A stretch of 64,000 bases of DNA from positions 26,843-90,842 of the forward strand of contig CBFHRN010000003.1 of NCBI GenBank assembly GCA_965658275.1. Reading direction: 5' to 3'. Shown here piece after piece: positions 36,322-44,187 of this stretch. The stretch's first letter is position 1; every line of letters begins with the position of its first letter. The notes beneath the pieces were generated by a model. The model saw only the letters and a list, made by a program, of their open reading frames with translations. It did not search any database and was not told where the DNA came from. A program made the translations under genes and the position numbers. The stretch comes from Croceimicrobium sp965658275. GTDB taxonomy: Bacteria; Bacteroidota; Bacteroidia; Flavobacteriales; Schleiferiaceae.

Positions 36322-37241
36322 TTCCAAAGCTTTTCTAGCGCCTTAAAGAAGTTTAAGTTTTCTCTTTTGGTTTTTAATATCAATAAGGGGATATGCTTGT
36401 TGATACGCACCAACTCCTTACTAAAAGAACCCAGTAAAACACTGGCAGACGCGGTGCGCCCTTTGGAATTCATCACAATAAGATCCGCTCCTAAATATTC
36501 AGCTTGAAAAAGGCAGCGCTCTGGACCATCACCTTGATTTTCATAAAAATCACATTTCACGGTATCCGGAATCTGATGCTTTTCCCGATATGTCTTCCAT
36601 TCTTCGATAGAGTGACTCCGCAGGGCCTCTTTGATCTCTCGTTCCGAACTAGCATTTTTAAGGTAATGTGGCGCTGATGGATAGAGATGTATGCACTGTA
36701 AATCGGCGTTGATCACATAAGAAAGATGGGTTGCGAAGTTCAAAGACTCCAAACCAACCTCACTGAAATCCAATGGAACTAATATTTCATTAATCTCAGA
36801 AACTGCACCTTCTGGAACAAAAAGCACCGAACAGGGACCTTGCTCTGCAAGACGACTACCAATTAAATTATGATCTCGATTGGTCAGGTGCCGCCCCAAA
36901 ATCATGAGGTCGATATCTTTAATATGGGCTTGTCTTAGGATTTGATCAAAGGCTTCTCCTTCTAAGCAAACTACTTGATCCTCAGTATATTTATTACTAA
37001 ACTCCGCCCGATAAAGCTCCATAAGATACTTTTCAAGGTGCTCTTCCTTAGGAGCTAAAAGGTCAGGGTATTTTTCAATTAAATCAGTAGGTAGGGATAA
37101 GTTCTTACTTACATGAACTAAGAAGATATGCTCGACCGTAAAATTTTGCAACACATAGGCGCTGTAACGGAGTATCTTTTCATCCAAAGATCCTCCGTCA
37201 AGCGCAATTAGTATACGGTTAAAGTCAGCCTTGGCTTTCAT
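36318..37241 (-). CDS. Tandem universal stress protein
   Basis: 307 residues comprising two universal-stress-protein domains. Domain one opens RILIALDGGSLDEKILRYSA and closes with a partial ATP site, GSRLAEQGPCSVLFVPE; domain two opens EILVPLDFSEVGLESLNFA and ends with LIVMNSKGRTASASVLLGSF and KHIPLLILK. The G-2X-G-9X-G nucleotide loop is imperfect in both. Such proteins act in stress signalling and in some bacteria bind potassium or chloride transporters; its opposite position to trkH hints at such a link, which is inference. Third gene of a small operon. Confidence 0.87.
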   Translation of the reverse strand: MKAKADFNRILIALDGGSLDEKILRYSAYVLQNFTVEHIFLVHVSKNLSLPTDLIEKYPDLLAPKEEHLEKYLMELYRAEFSNKYTEDQVVCLEGEAFDQILRQAHIKDIDLMILGRHLTNRDHNLIGSRLAEQGPCSVLFVPEGAVSEINEILVPLDFSEVGLESLNFATHLSYVINADLQCIHLYPSAPHYLKNASSEREIKEALRSHSIEEWKTYREKHQIPDTVKCDFYENQGDGPERCLFQAEYLGADLIVMNSKGRTASASVLLGSFSKELVRINKHIPLLILKTKRENLNFFKALEKLWN

Positions 37242-37242
37242 T

Positions 37243-37386
37243 TTATAAGATTCCTCGAATTAAGAACAAGGCCGCAAACGCAATGATAGCATACAACTCA
37301 GGGAATACGGCTAAAATTAAGGTTCTACCAAAGTCATCATAAAGTGAACTGCTGAGTTTGTCGAGATTTTGAAAAGCTGTACTCAT
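37243..37386 (-). CDS. 47-residue membrane protein resembling a V-ATPase proteolipid (subunit K) helix
   Basis: Read from the minus strand: ATG shares its A with the TAA of the upstream universal stress gene, and the stop is one base before the next universal stress ATG. The product is MSTAFQNLDKLSSSLYDDFG, then RTLILAVFPELYAIIAFAAL and FLIRGIL. One membrane helix (about 23-43) with FGxxLILxxxPExYA. The phrase FGxxLILxxxPxxxxxYGF is typical of the inner helix of V-type ATPase c/K subunits, and ETYAI is their carboxylate motif. Whether it is a true homologue is uncertain; partners are not visible. Operon position makes it a real gene. Confidence 0.72.
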   Translation of the reverse strand: MSTAFQNLDKLSSSLYDDFGRTLILAVFPELYAIIAFAALFLIRGIL

Positions 37387-38177
37387 TACTTTAATATTAA
37401 GAGTGGAATTGGACTATCGAGAACCATTTTACGACTGAGACTTTCTCTAAATAATCCTTCTAAGAAATTATAATCGCGTGGCATAATAGCGATAACTCCG
37501 GCCTTGTGTTTCTTGGCATAATCCACTAAGCCACCACCAACTTGCTTAGCTTCAATATGATTAAATTGATAACTAAAGCTTCGTAGTCTATGCTTCAGCA
37601 TTTTACGATTTATCTTTTCCCTTCGACTCAGCTCTTCCTCCTTTCGGTTAACCGTAAGTACATCGATACTACTATTTTCCATTTCTGCCAAAGAGAGTAG
37701 GGGAGCTAATCGACAATCACAATCTATCGAATCAAAATCAGCCGCCAGAACCATTTTAGATAGACCATTGAATTCTGCCGTTTCTGGAATTACCACCACA
37801 GGCACAATAGAATCGCGGACCACGGCCTCTGTTTTACTTCCCCATAGTCTATTCAGGCCTTTGGCTCCTCGAGTAGGCATAATAATGAGATCTACCTCCA
37901 CTTTATCAGATTCCCGCAGTATTAGATCTTTAGAAATAGAGAACTCCCACAGGAATTCAAATTGAATAGCCTCTAGGCCCGGAATAGAAGCTTTGAACTT
38001 ATCCCAACTTTCTCGAATTTCTGCTTTATCAGCATTTAGACTCTTCCTTTTATGAGTTGCGGCATGTATTATTCGTAAATGATGCTGCTCCTTATTAAGA
38101 AAGGGAAGGAGAGAGACTAAAGCTTTTTTGGAAAATTCACTGAAGTCGGTTGGGTATAAAATGACTAGGTTTTTCAT
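37386..38177 (-). CDS. Universal stress protein
   Basis: 263 residues in two universal-stress-like halves. The N-terminal one starts LVILYPTDFSEFSKKALVSL, with the Asp expected for adenine binding, and has IMPTRGAKGLNRLWGSKTEA and IVPVVVIPE; the C-terminal half is more divergent (AGVIAIMPRDYNFLEGLFRE, SPIPLLILK). First gene of a unit: its stop overlaps the start of the 47-residue membrane protein by one base, and the second universal stress protein follows. Confidence 0.87.
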   Translation of the reverse strand: MKNLVILYPTDFSEFSKKALVSLLPFLNKEQHHLRIIHAATHKRKSLNADKAEIRESWDKFKASIPGLEAIQFEFLWEFSISKDLILRESDKVEVDLIIMPTRGAKGLNRLWGSKTEAVVRDSIVPVVVIPETAEFNGLSKMVLAADFDSIDCDCRLAPLLSLAEMENSSIDVLTVNRKEEELSRREKINRKMLKHRLRSFSYQFNHIEAKQVGGGLVDYAKKHKAGVIAIMPRDYNFLEGLFRESLSRKMVLDSPIPLLILK

Positions 38178-38234
38178 GGTGAATTCAATTTCCTATACGA
38201 TATTAGGATAGAATTCGACCCAGACCTATGATAA

Positions 38235-39380
38235 ATGTCAGCTCATCAAGATATAACGAAATCACCAATGCATCAGAAACAGTGGAGCTTTTGGGAGCTT
38301 AAGGAATTTAAAAGTGACATAGATCTCCTAATTGTTGGCGCCGGTTTTACGGGACTTGCAGCTGCGATTAATGTCAAACGACTCCATCCTAATTGGAAAG
38401 TCGTAATTCTGGAGCGAGATATCCTTTGTGAAGGAGCGAGCACGAAAAATGCAGGATTCGCTTGCTATGGAACGGTCGGTGAATTTATGGATGACCAAGC
38501 GCAAATGGGAAGGGACTTGGCGCTAGAGCTCATACTTAAACGCAGAAGGGGTCTAGATTATCTAAAGACTTTAGTGCAACCTAGCAAGATGCAATTCCAC
38601 CAAAATGGAGGTGTAGAACTCTACCTTAAAGACGAAGGCGAGAAATGGGAGAAAGCCAAAGAAACTATAGATGGGCTAAATAAAGACCTTGGTCTTGAAT
38701 TATACCAAATGAGCTCTGATAGTCATTTATTTAAGAAGTGTTTAGGTTCAATATTTACACCTAATGAAGGCCAGCTAAATCCTGTTGCTTTATGGCGAGA
38801 GCTGAGAAAACAGGCTACTTTACTTGACATAATAATTCTACACGGAGTTCAGGTAGAATCCTATGAATCACATCAAAAGGAAGTGCAACTACTATCCAAT
38901 AAAGGAATTTGGAAAAGCAAACAGCTGCTATTTACCACTAATGCCTTTGGAAATACCCGAGACAATTTAAATGTGATTCCTGCTCGTAACCAGGTATATA
39001 TTATAGAGAACCCAGCATTTAAGCTAGATCAGCGTTCTTATCATCAAAATGCCGGCTATTTGTATTTCCGTGGAATTGGAAACAAAATTCTACTCGGTGG
39101 CGCACGTCATATTTCGCACAGCGAAGAAATTTCTAGAGAATTGTCAAGGAACGAAAAAATAGAGGCTTTTCTAATGGATTATGCCAAAAAACATTTTAGT
39201 TCCAAGGGCGAATGGAAAATAGTTAATCATTGGAGTGGAATTATTGCGACAGGTGAATCTAAAGAACCCATTATAAGATCTACAGACGAGAATGTACATG
39301 TATGTATCCGATTTGGCGGTATGGGTGTTGCATTAAGTGCCTATACAGCGAAGGAAGCTGTTAGTCGCTTCTTTAGTTGA
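38235..39380 (+). CDS. FAD-dependent oxidoreductase, DAO family
   Basis: 381 residues with the dinucleotide-binding motif VGAGFTGLAAAINVKRL at about 33-49, GASTKNAGFACYG typical of D-amino-acid-oxidase/glycine-oxidase-like enzymes that bind FAD, and a C-terminal FAD-contact region HWSGIIATGESKEPIIRS and RFGGMGVALSAYTAKE. The substrate is not predictable; sarcosine, glycine or other amines are oxidised by relatives. Cytoplasmic, no signal peptide. Monocistronic, divergent from the universal stress operon. Confidence 0.87.
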   Translation: MSAHQDITKSPMHQKQWSFWELKEFKSDIDLLIVGAGFTGLAAAINVKRLHPNWKVVILERDILCEGASTKNAGFACYGTVGEFMDDQAQMGRDLALELILKRRRGLDYLKTLVQPSKMQFHQNGGVELYLKDEGEKWEKAKETIDGLNKDLGLELYQMSSDSHLFKKCLGSIFTPNEGQLNPVALWRELRKQATLLDIIILHGVQVESYESHQKEVQLLSNKGIWKSKQLLFTTNAFGNTRDNLNVIPARNQVYIIENPAFKLDQRSYHQNAGYLYFRGIGNKILLGGARHISHSEEISRELSRNEKIEAFLMDYAKKHFSSKGEWKIVNHWSGIIATGESKEPIIRSTDENVHVCIRFGGMGVALSAYTAKEAVSRFFS

Positions 39381-39440
39381 ATCTAAATGCTCTAAAAAGT
39401 AACTTATAATTAATATTATGTCAAATATATATTTTAAAAA

Positions 39441-39468
39441 GAAAGGAGACTAAACGATGCCTCCTCTC
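39441..39468 (-). terminator. Weak terminator candidate after the TPR gene at 39478
   Basis: On the minus strand, GAGAGGAG pairs with CTCCTTTC (one mismatch) across a 12-base loop, followed by a TTTTT-rich run. It lies just beyond the stop at 39478. Confidence 0.4.
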
Positions 39469-39477
39469 TTATTTAAA

Positions 39478-40776
39478 TTATTCCTCTTCCATAAGAGCCT
39501 TAGCTTTATCGTACATCTTTAAAGCACGATATACTTGCATCAAGGCATTCTTAACTTGCTCATCTGTTGGATTCGCAGCTCTAGCTTTAGTCAAATATGG
39601 TAAAGCTACCTCAAACACATTCTTTTGTTCTTTTTCCAATTTCTTGTACTTCGTAGTCGCGTTCAGAGGCAAATCATTCATACGGTCCCCAATGGCGTTG
39701 GCACTGTCAATGTAAATAATGCTGCTCATGTACAAAGCATCGGCATACATACTATCAATTTCCAAGGCTTTTTGATAAGCTGCTAATGCTGCAGATACAT
39801 CCTTCATTTCTGTTTGAAGAATAACGCCTTTGTTATAATGCATAACAACGTTCTTCGGATCCTGAGCAATCGCAGCATCCAAATTTGCTAAAGCTTTATC
39901 GTATTCCTTATTATCAAAGAACAATTGAAGTTCAGCTTTTAACAAGTCTACATTATTTGGAAAACGAGTTCTCCCCTCTTTCAAAGTGCTGGTATAAAGA
40001 GCGGTGTCGCCATTTTGAAGCGCTAAGAAGATTAAAGAACGGTAGATGTCAGAACGAACATCTCCTTCAACCATCGGATTGGAAAACTTGCCACTTTTAA
40101 CCATGCTTTCCATCTGACCTTTACTAGCGAAAATGTTAGTATCGCCGGTTTCCACGTTAACGGCTTTAAAGGTCACCCCTTTATAATCCATTTTGATTAA
40201 GTCTTGGTAAATAGGAATAGCTTGATCAAACATTTTGCCTTGCTGAGCCATGATTGCCGCGTTAAAAAGCATATTGGTATCAACCATTTCTGCGAAGTCG
40301 CGCTTTATCTCATAGGTTTTCAGGAAATCATTGTAAGCATTGGGGTAATCGCCAATACTATTTGCTGTAATACCACGACTGGCTATATCATTCGCTAAAT
40401 ATTGTATTTGCTGACGAGCGTCATCAGTGTAACGTTCGCGGTCAATTTGCTTTTCAAAAGCTAATAATTGAGAGTAACCCTCAACCGCTTTATCCAAAGC
40501 ATTAGTATCCATGTTTTTTGTTAATAGATCACTACTTTGAAAAACACGATAATTAATCTTCCCTTTGTAGAAGTAAAATTTGGCTAGATCCTTTTCTCTT
40601 ACTTCAGATAAAGATTTTTTGCTGATGATTTCAGCGGCCTCATCGATATACTCTTTGGCGCTTTTTACATCATTATTACGGTCAATAGCGATAACCGCGG
40701 AGGAAATAACGGGTTTTTCTTGGGCTACGGCATTAAGGCCGATTACTAATGCTCCTAGGAAAAATAATTTTTTCAT
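39478..40776 (-). CDS. Secreted tetratricopeptide repeat protein
   Basis: 432 residues: signal peptide ending NAVAQ (about 1-18), then helical TPR-like repeats, best seen at about 290-350 (ANLDAAIAQDPKNVVMHYNK, ALAAYQKALEIDSMYADALY). The closing region has a long helix ending in KAKALMEEE. Periplasmic or outer-membrane scaffold role inferred; no enzymatic motif. A -7 element on the minus strand at 40796-40803 drives it. Confidence 0.85.
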   Translation of the reverse strand: MKKLFFLGALVIGLNAVAQEKPVISSAVIAIDRNNDVKSAKEYIDEAAEIISKKSLSEVREKDLAKFYFYKGKINYRVFQSSDLLTKNMDTNALDKAVEGYSQLLAFEKQIDRERYTDDARQQIQYLANDIASRGITANSIGDYPNAYNDFLKTYEIKRDFAEMVDTNMLFNAAIMAQQGKMFDQAIPIYQDLIKMDYKGVTFKAVNVETGDTNIFASKGQMESMVKSGKFSNPMVEGDVRSDIYRSLIFLALQNGDTALYTSTLKEGRTRFPNNVDLLKAELQLFFDNKEYDKALANLDAAIAQDPKNVVMHYNKGVILQTEMKDVSAALAAYQKALEIDSMYADALYMSSIIYIDSANAIGDRMNDLPLNATTKYKKLEKEQKNVFEVALPYLTKARAANPTDEQVKNALMQVYRALKMYDKAKALMEEE

Positions 40777-40795
40777 CTTGAATTTGACTTTTGTG

Positions 40796-40803
40796 CAAAA
40801 CTA
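40796..40803 (-). promoter_or_regulatory. -7 promoter element TAGTTTTG
   Basis: TAnnTTTG match on the minus strand 19 bases before the TPR protein start. Confidence 0.45.
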
Positions 40804-40851
40804 GTGTTTCTGATATTTTTAAAAGAATGTATGCTAATTTAATGCCAAGTC

Positions 40852-40859
40852 TATATTTG
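40852..40859 (+). promoter_or_regulatory. -7 promoter element TATATTTG for hpf
   Basis: TAnnTTTG match 32 bases before the hpf ATG. Confidence 0.45.
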
Positions 40860-40891
40860 TAAATAATTAATTCAAAACAAACCTCTCTACA

Positions 40892-41191
40892 ATGAAGTGG
40901 GATATTCAAACAGTAGGCTTTCATGCCCAAGATGATTTAGTAGCCTATACCCAAGAAAAAACGGAAAGTCTTCAGAAATATTACGACCAAATTGTTGGCG
41001 CCGAAGTATATTTAAAATTGGTTCAAGATCAACACAACCAGACCAAAGTGGCCGAAATCAAATTGAATATTCCTGGTAATGATCTTTTTGCTGAAAGCAG
41101 TTCTGATGGATTTGAGAAGTCTGTTCATGATTCTGTTGAGAAACTAAAAGGACAAATCCGTAAGCTTAAAACTAAGCTCAACAAACACTAA
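40892..41191 (+). CDS. hpf: Ribosome hibernation-promoting factor (HPF/RaiA family)
   Basis: 99 residues, the short form without the dimerisation domain. Binds the 30S decoding region of idle ribosomes. The fold is visible: beta strand DIQTVGFHAQDDLVAYTQEK, then acidic/basic helices with VEVYLKL-type strand EVYLKLVQDQHNQTKVAEIK, and a C-terminal basic helix VEKLKGQIRKLKTKLNK. Alone with its own promoter; 14 bases before a glycosyltransferase gene. Confidence 0.92.
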   Translation: MKWDIQTVGFHAQDDLVAYTQEKTESLQKYYDQIVGAEVYLKLVQDQHNQTKVAEIKLNIPGNDLFAESSSDGFEKSVHDSVEKLKGQIRKLKTKLNKH

Positions 41192-41205
41192 ATCGAAGCA
41201 AAGCC

Positions 41206-42237
41206 ATGCGAATTCTGGCCGCCGCCAAAGCAGGCTTTGACTATAATCGAACTCGTATCCTTATAAACGGCTTAAAAGGCTTAGGACATGAGGTGGAACT
41301 TTTTAAAATTCCCGATCGTACCAGACATTACGGTCGGGAATTATTGGTTAAATCTCAGCAGGCAGATTGGGTATACGTCCCTCCCTTTCGACATCGCGAC
41401 CTTTCTTTTGTTCGTAAATACAGCAAAGCACCCGTCGTTTTCGATCCCCTAATATCTAGATACCTTACGAAAGTGGTGGATTATGGCCACTACTGGAAGG
41501 CTCCGCAAAAATGGTTAGTCGATTACCGTGATTTTAGAAACTGCGATTTGTTGGTCGCCGATACTCAGGCACATTTAGATTATTTTAAAAAGACCTTGGC
41601 CCTCCCCGATTCATTGGCTACGGCAGTGATTCCTGTTGGAGTGGATACGGATGAATATCAGCGAAAAGCAAAGCCTAAAAAAGATACTTTCAAAATAGGT
41701 TTTTACGGCACTTTTGTGCCCTTACAAGGGACTCTAACTATTGTAGAAGCGCTTGCTTTAATTAAAGACAAGGGTTCATTGGAATTTGAACTCCTTGGTA
41801 CAGGCTATCAATTTGAGGAAGCAAAGAAATTAGCAAAGAATAAAGGTCTAGATCTTAGCCTATTTAAAGGTTGGACGGATTACAATCACCTCGCCTCAAA
41901 GCTTCAAGACTTTGACTTGGCGCTTGGAGTCTTTGGGCAGTCGGTTAAAACAGACTTGGTAGTCCCTAATAAGCTTTACCATTATGCTGCCTTAGGTGTC
42001 CCTTGTTTAACCAAACAAACTCAAGGTATAGAGGAAGTCTTCACACCAGACGAAACGATTCTAACCTGCCAGGCCGATGCTCATTCCATAGCGGAATCCA
42101 TTTCGTATTGGATGGAGCATCGCTCCAAACTGTCTCAAATTGGGGTCAATGCGCACCGCCGGATCACCGAGCATTATTCCCATCTAGCGATTGCACAAAA
42201 ATTGATTAACAGCTTAGAGAAATCAGGCTTGGTCTAA
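41206..42237 (+). CDS. GT4-like glycosyltransferase
   Basis: 343 residues of GT-B fold. N-terminal half: KAGFDYNRTRILINGLKGLG and VFDPLISRYLTKV. C-terminal half: KIGFYGTFVPLQGTLTIVEA, followed by LLGTGYQFEEAKKLA and the donor-binding region VPNKLYHYAALGVPCLTKQT with TQGIEEVF. Nucleotide-sugar-dependent transfer onto a lipid or saccharide is inferred; specificity unknown. Its 3' end overlaps the convergent MazG-like gene by 15 bases. Confidence 0.83.
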   Translation: MRILAAAKAGFDYNRTRILINGLKGLGHEVELFKIPDRTRHYGRELLVKSQQADWVYVPPFRHRDLSFVRKYSKAPVVFDPLISRYLTKVVDYGHYWKAPQKWLVDYRDFRNCDLLVADTQAHLDYFKKTLALPDSLATAVIPVGVDTDEYQRKAKPKKDTFKIGFYGTFVPLQGTLTIVEALALIKDKGSLEFELLGTGYQFEEAKKLAKNKGLDLSLFKGWTDYNHLASKLQDFDLALGVFGQSVKTDLVVPNKLYHYAALGVPCLTKQTQGIEEVFTPDETILTCQADAHSIAESISYWMEHRSKLSQIGVNAHRRITEHYSHLAIAQKLINSLEKSGLV

Positions 42238-42612
42238 AATTGCCTTGATATTTGGTTTAAAATATTGATCGCTCTTCAAGACCTTTCCATCCTCACGATA
42301 AATCGGCTGCCCGTCTTTGTCTAATTTAGACATATTACTGCGTTGGATTTCATCAAATACCTCTTCAATTTTGTCTTTCAAACCATGACTTAAAATGGTG
42401 CCACATAAAATATAAAGCATATCCCCTAAAGCATCCGCTATCTCCACTAAGTCGCCATTCTGAGCCGCTTCCAAATACTCTTCATTCTCTTCGCGCATTA
42501 ATTTGTAGCGTAGAAGAACGGTTTTATCATCTACTTCTGCTGTGGGTTCGTAACGATTTTTGATTTTGAAAGCGTCGTGAAAGGTTTCAACTGCGTTTAT
42601 TTGCTTTTTCAT
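42223..42612 (-). CDS. MazG-like nucleotide pyrophosphohydrolase
   Basis: 129 residues. VLLRYKLMREENEEYLEAAQ and DLVEIADALGDMLYILCGTI contain the acidic EExxE(12-28)ExxD metal-binding pattern of the all-alpha NTP pyrophosphatases. The tail NMSKLDKDGQPIYREDGKVL with the Lys/Ser/Asp motif is typical of the phage-like MazG group, which hydrolyse NTPs or dCTP to monophosphates. Probably cytosolic house-cleaning. Divergent from the 62-residue membrane protein. Confidence 0.88.
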   Translation of the reverse strand: MKKQINAVETFHDAFKIKNRYEPTAEVDDKTVLLRYKLMREENEEYLEAAQNGDLVEIADALGDMLYILCGTILSHGLKDKIEEVFDEIQRSNMSKLDKDGQPIYREDGKVLKSDQYFKPNIKAILDQA

Positions 42613-42615
42613 GAA

Positions 42616-42623
42616 TACTTTTG
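42616..42623 (+). promoter_or_regulatory. -7 promoter element TACTTTTG
   Basis: TAnnTTTG match 16 bases before the ATG of the small membrane protein at 42640, in the 27-base gap to the divergent MazG-like gene. Confidence 0.5.
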
Positions 42624-42639
42624 TTTAAGATTTAGAATT

Positions 42640-42828
42640 ATGGAAAACATCACCACTGGCCACTGGATTTTTGCAGGGATTTTTATGCTTGCCTTTGTCG
42701 GCTACCTTATCTGGAGTTACCGAAAAGATTTAAAGTTGCACAAGACCCATTACAGTGGCAGTATTTACGTTTTAGTAGGTATTGTTGTTATTCTCTTTTT
42801 GTTTTACATCTTTAAGCGTCTACTCTAA
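42640..42828 (+). CDS. Small membrane protein, 62 residues
   Basis: From the ATG at 42640 the product has two hydrophobic segments, HWIFAGIFMLAFVGYLIWSY and SIYVLVGIVVILFLFYIF, separated by a basic loop RKDLKLHKTHY, and ends KRLL. An upstream in-frame start at 42577 would overlap the mazG-like gene. Similar small proteins are common in Flavobacteriia and lack assigned function. A promoter element directly upstream supports expression. It converges on the aldehyde dehydrogenase gene with a nine-base overlap. Confidence 0.8.
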   Translation: MENITTGHWIFAGIFMLAFVGYLIWSYRKDLKLHKTHYSGSIYVLVGIVVILFLFYIFKRLL

Positions 42829-44187
42829 GTCCTCTTTCATATAAATAGTCTTGAGATTGGTAAAGGATCGAATTCCTTCAGGACCTAACTCTCGGCCATA
42901 TCCCGATGATTTCACTCCCCCAAAGGGTAAACGGGGGTCGCTTTTAACCAATTCATTGATAAATACAGCACCTTCTTCAAAACGAGGGGCAATCGCTAAA
43001 AGCTCATCAAGATTGTTTCCAATCAGACTCACTCCCAATCCAAAAGGATTTTGATTGCTTAAAGCAATCGCCTCTTCCCTATCCTGATAAGCTATTAAAG
43101 TAGCTACGGGACCAAAAACCTCTTGGTGGAATAAAGGGTTATGCGAATCCGAGATTTCTACAATCGTGGGTTCAATAAAATTGCCATGCTGGTTTCCTCC
43201 TAAGAGAATCTTTGCCCCAGCCTCTACTCCTGCCCTGAGTTGTTCGGAAACCTTATCCGCTAAATCTTTGCGGGCTAAAGGGCCTATGTCGACTTGAGGG
43301 GCTAAAGGGTCTCCCATTTTGTATTCTCTAAAAACTTGGATTAACTCCTTTTTAAATTCCTCAAAAAGAGATTGATGCACAATAAAACGTTTGGAAGCAA
43401 TGCAACTTTGCCCTGCATTTAACAAGCGGGCTTTAGAAGCTAAGGAGGCTGCTTTTTTAAAATCAGCACCTTCGAATAGGATAAAAGCATTAGATCCGCC
43501 TAACTCCAATAATTGTGGCTTTAGGTTTTTTGCTGCAATCTGAGCCACTTCAGAACCTGCCTTGGTGCTACCCGTCAGCGAAAGCGCTTTAATTTCAGGC
43601 TTAGTTAAAAGTTGGGCGACTTGGTCGTGACTAAGTCTTAAATTTTGATAAGCCCCCGTTTCAAATGATTGCTTGAATAGCTCATTCAAGGCTTCAGCAC
43701 TGTCTGGACAATTGGGAGCATGCTTTACCAGCACTTTGTTTCCCGCTAATATGGCAGGAATAGCAAATCGAAACACTTGCCAAAATGGAAAATTCCACGG
43801 CATAATGCCCAAAACCAAACCCAAAGGTTCATGCGAACGAATGGCATAATCAGAACCCAAATTCACGGTTTCGGACGCTAAAAATCTGCCACCATGCTCT
43901 AAATAATAATCGCAAAGCCAAGCGCATTTCTCAATTTCAGCTCTCGCTTCCGCTAGGACCTTCCCCATTTCTGTGCTAATCCGAAGCGCTAATGATTCCT
44001 TTTGAGCTCGTAATTGTTCGGCCAAATGCTGAGTCCCTTGCATTCGAGATTGAAAATCGAATTTAGGATGTATAGACTTTAAAGACATAGCATTCCTTAT
44101 AGCCTTGTCCACAAAAGCCTCATTGTGCATTTCAAAGCTTTTATAGCACTCCTCCGTAAAAGGGTTAATACTCTTATAGCTCTCCAT
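42820..44187 (-). CDS. NAD(P)-dependent aldehyde dehydrogenase (succinate-semialdehyde-like)
   Basis: 455 residues from the ATG at 44187. GIMPWNFPFWQVFRFAIPAI is the substrate-tunnel and cofactor region, KHAPNCP and LTGSTKAGSEVAQ follow, ELGGSNAFIL contains the catalytic Glu, and LNAGQSCIASKRFIVH the catalytic Cys. FGGVKSSGYGRELGPEGI closes the domain. The family member is nearest to short bacterial succinate-semialdehyde dehydrogenases, but the substrate is inferred. The start overlaps the 3' end of the M14 peptidase gene by 14 bases. Confidence 0.9.
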   Translation of the reverse strand: MESYKSINPFTEECYKSFEMHNEAFVDKAIRNAMSLKSIHPKFDFQSRMQGTQHLAEQLRAQKESLALRISTEMGKVLAEARAEIEKCAWLCDYYLEHGGRFLASETVNLGSDYAIRSHEPLGLVLGIMPWNFPFWQVFRFAIPAILAGNKVLVKHAPNCPDSAEALNELFKQSFETGAYQNLRLSHDQVAQLLTKPEIKALSLTGSTKAGSEVAQIAAKNLKPQLLELGGSNAFILFEGADFKKAASLASKARLLNAGQSCIASKRFIVHQSLFEEFKKELIQVFREYKMGDPLAPQVDIGPLARKDLADKVSEQLRAGVEAGAKILLGGNQHGNFIEPTIVEISDSHNPLFHQEVFGPVATLIAYQDREEAIALSNQNPFGLGVSLIGNNLDELLAIAPRFEEGAVFINELVKSDPRLPFGGVKSSGYGRELGPEGIRSFTNLKTIYMKEDLE

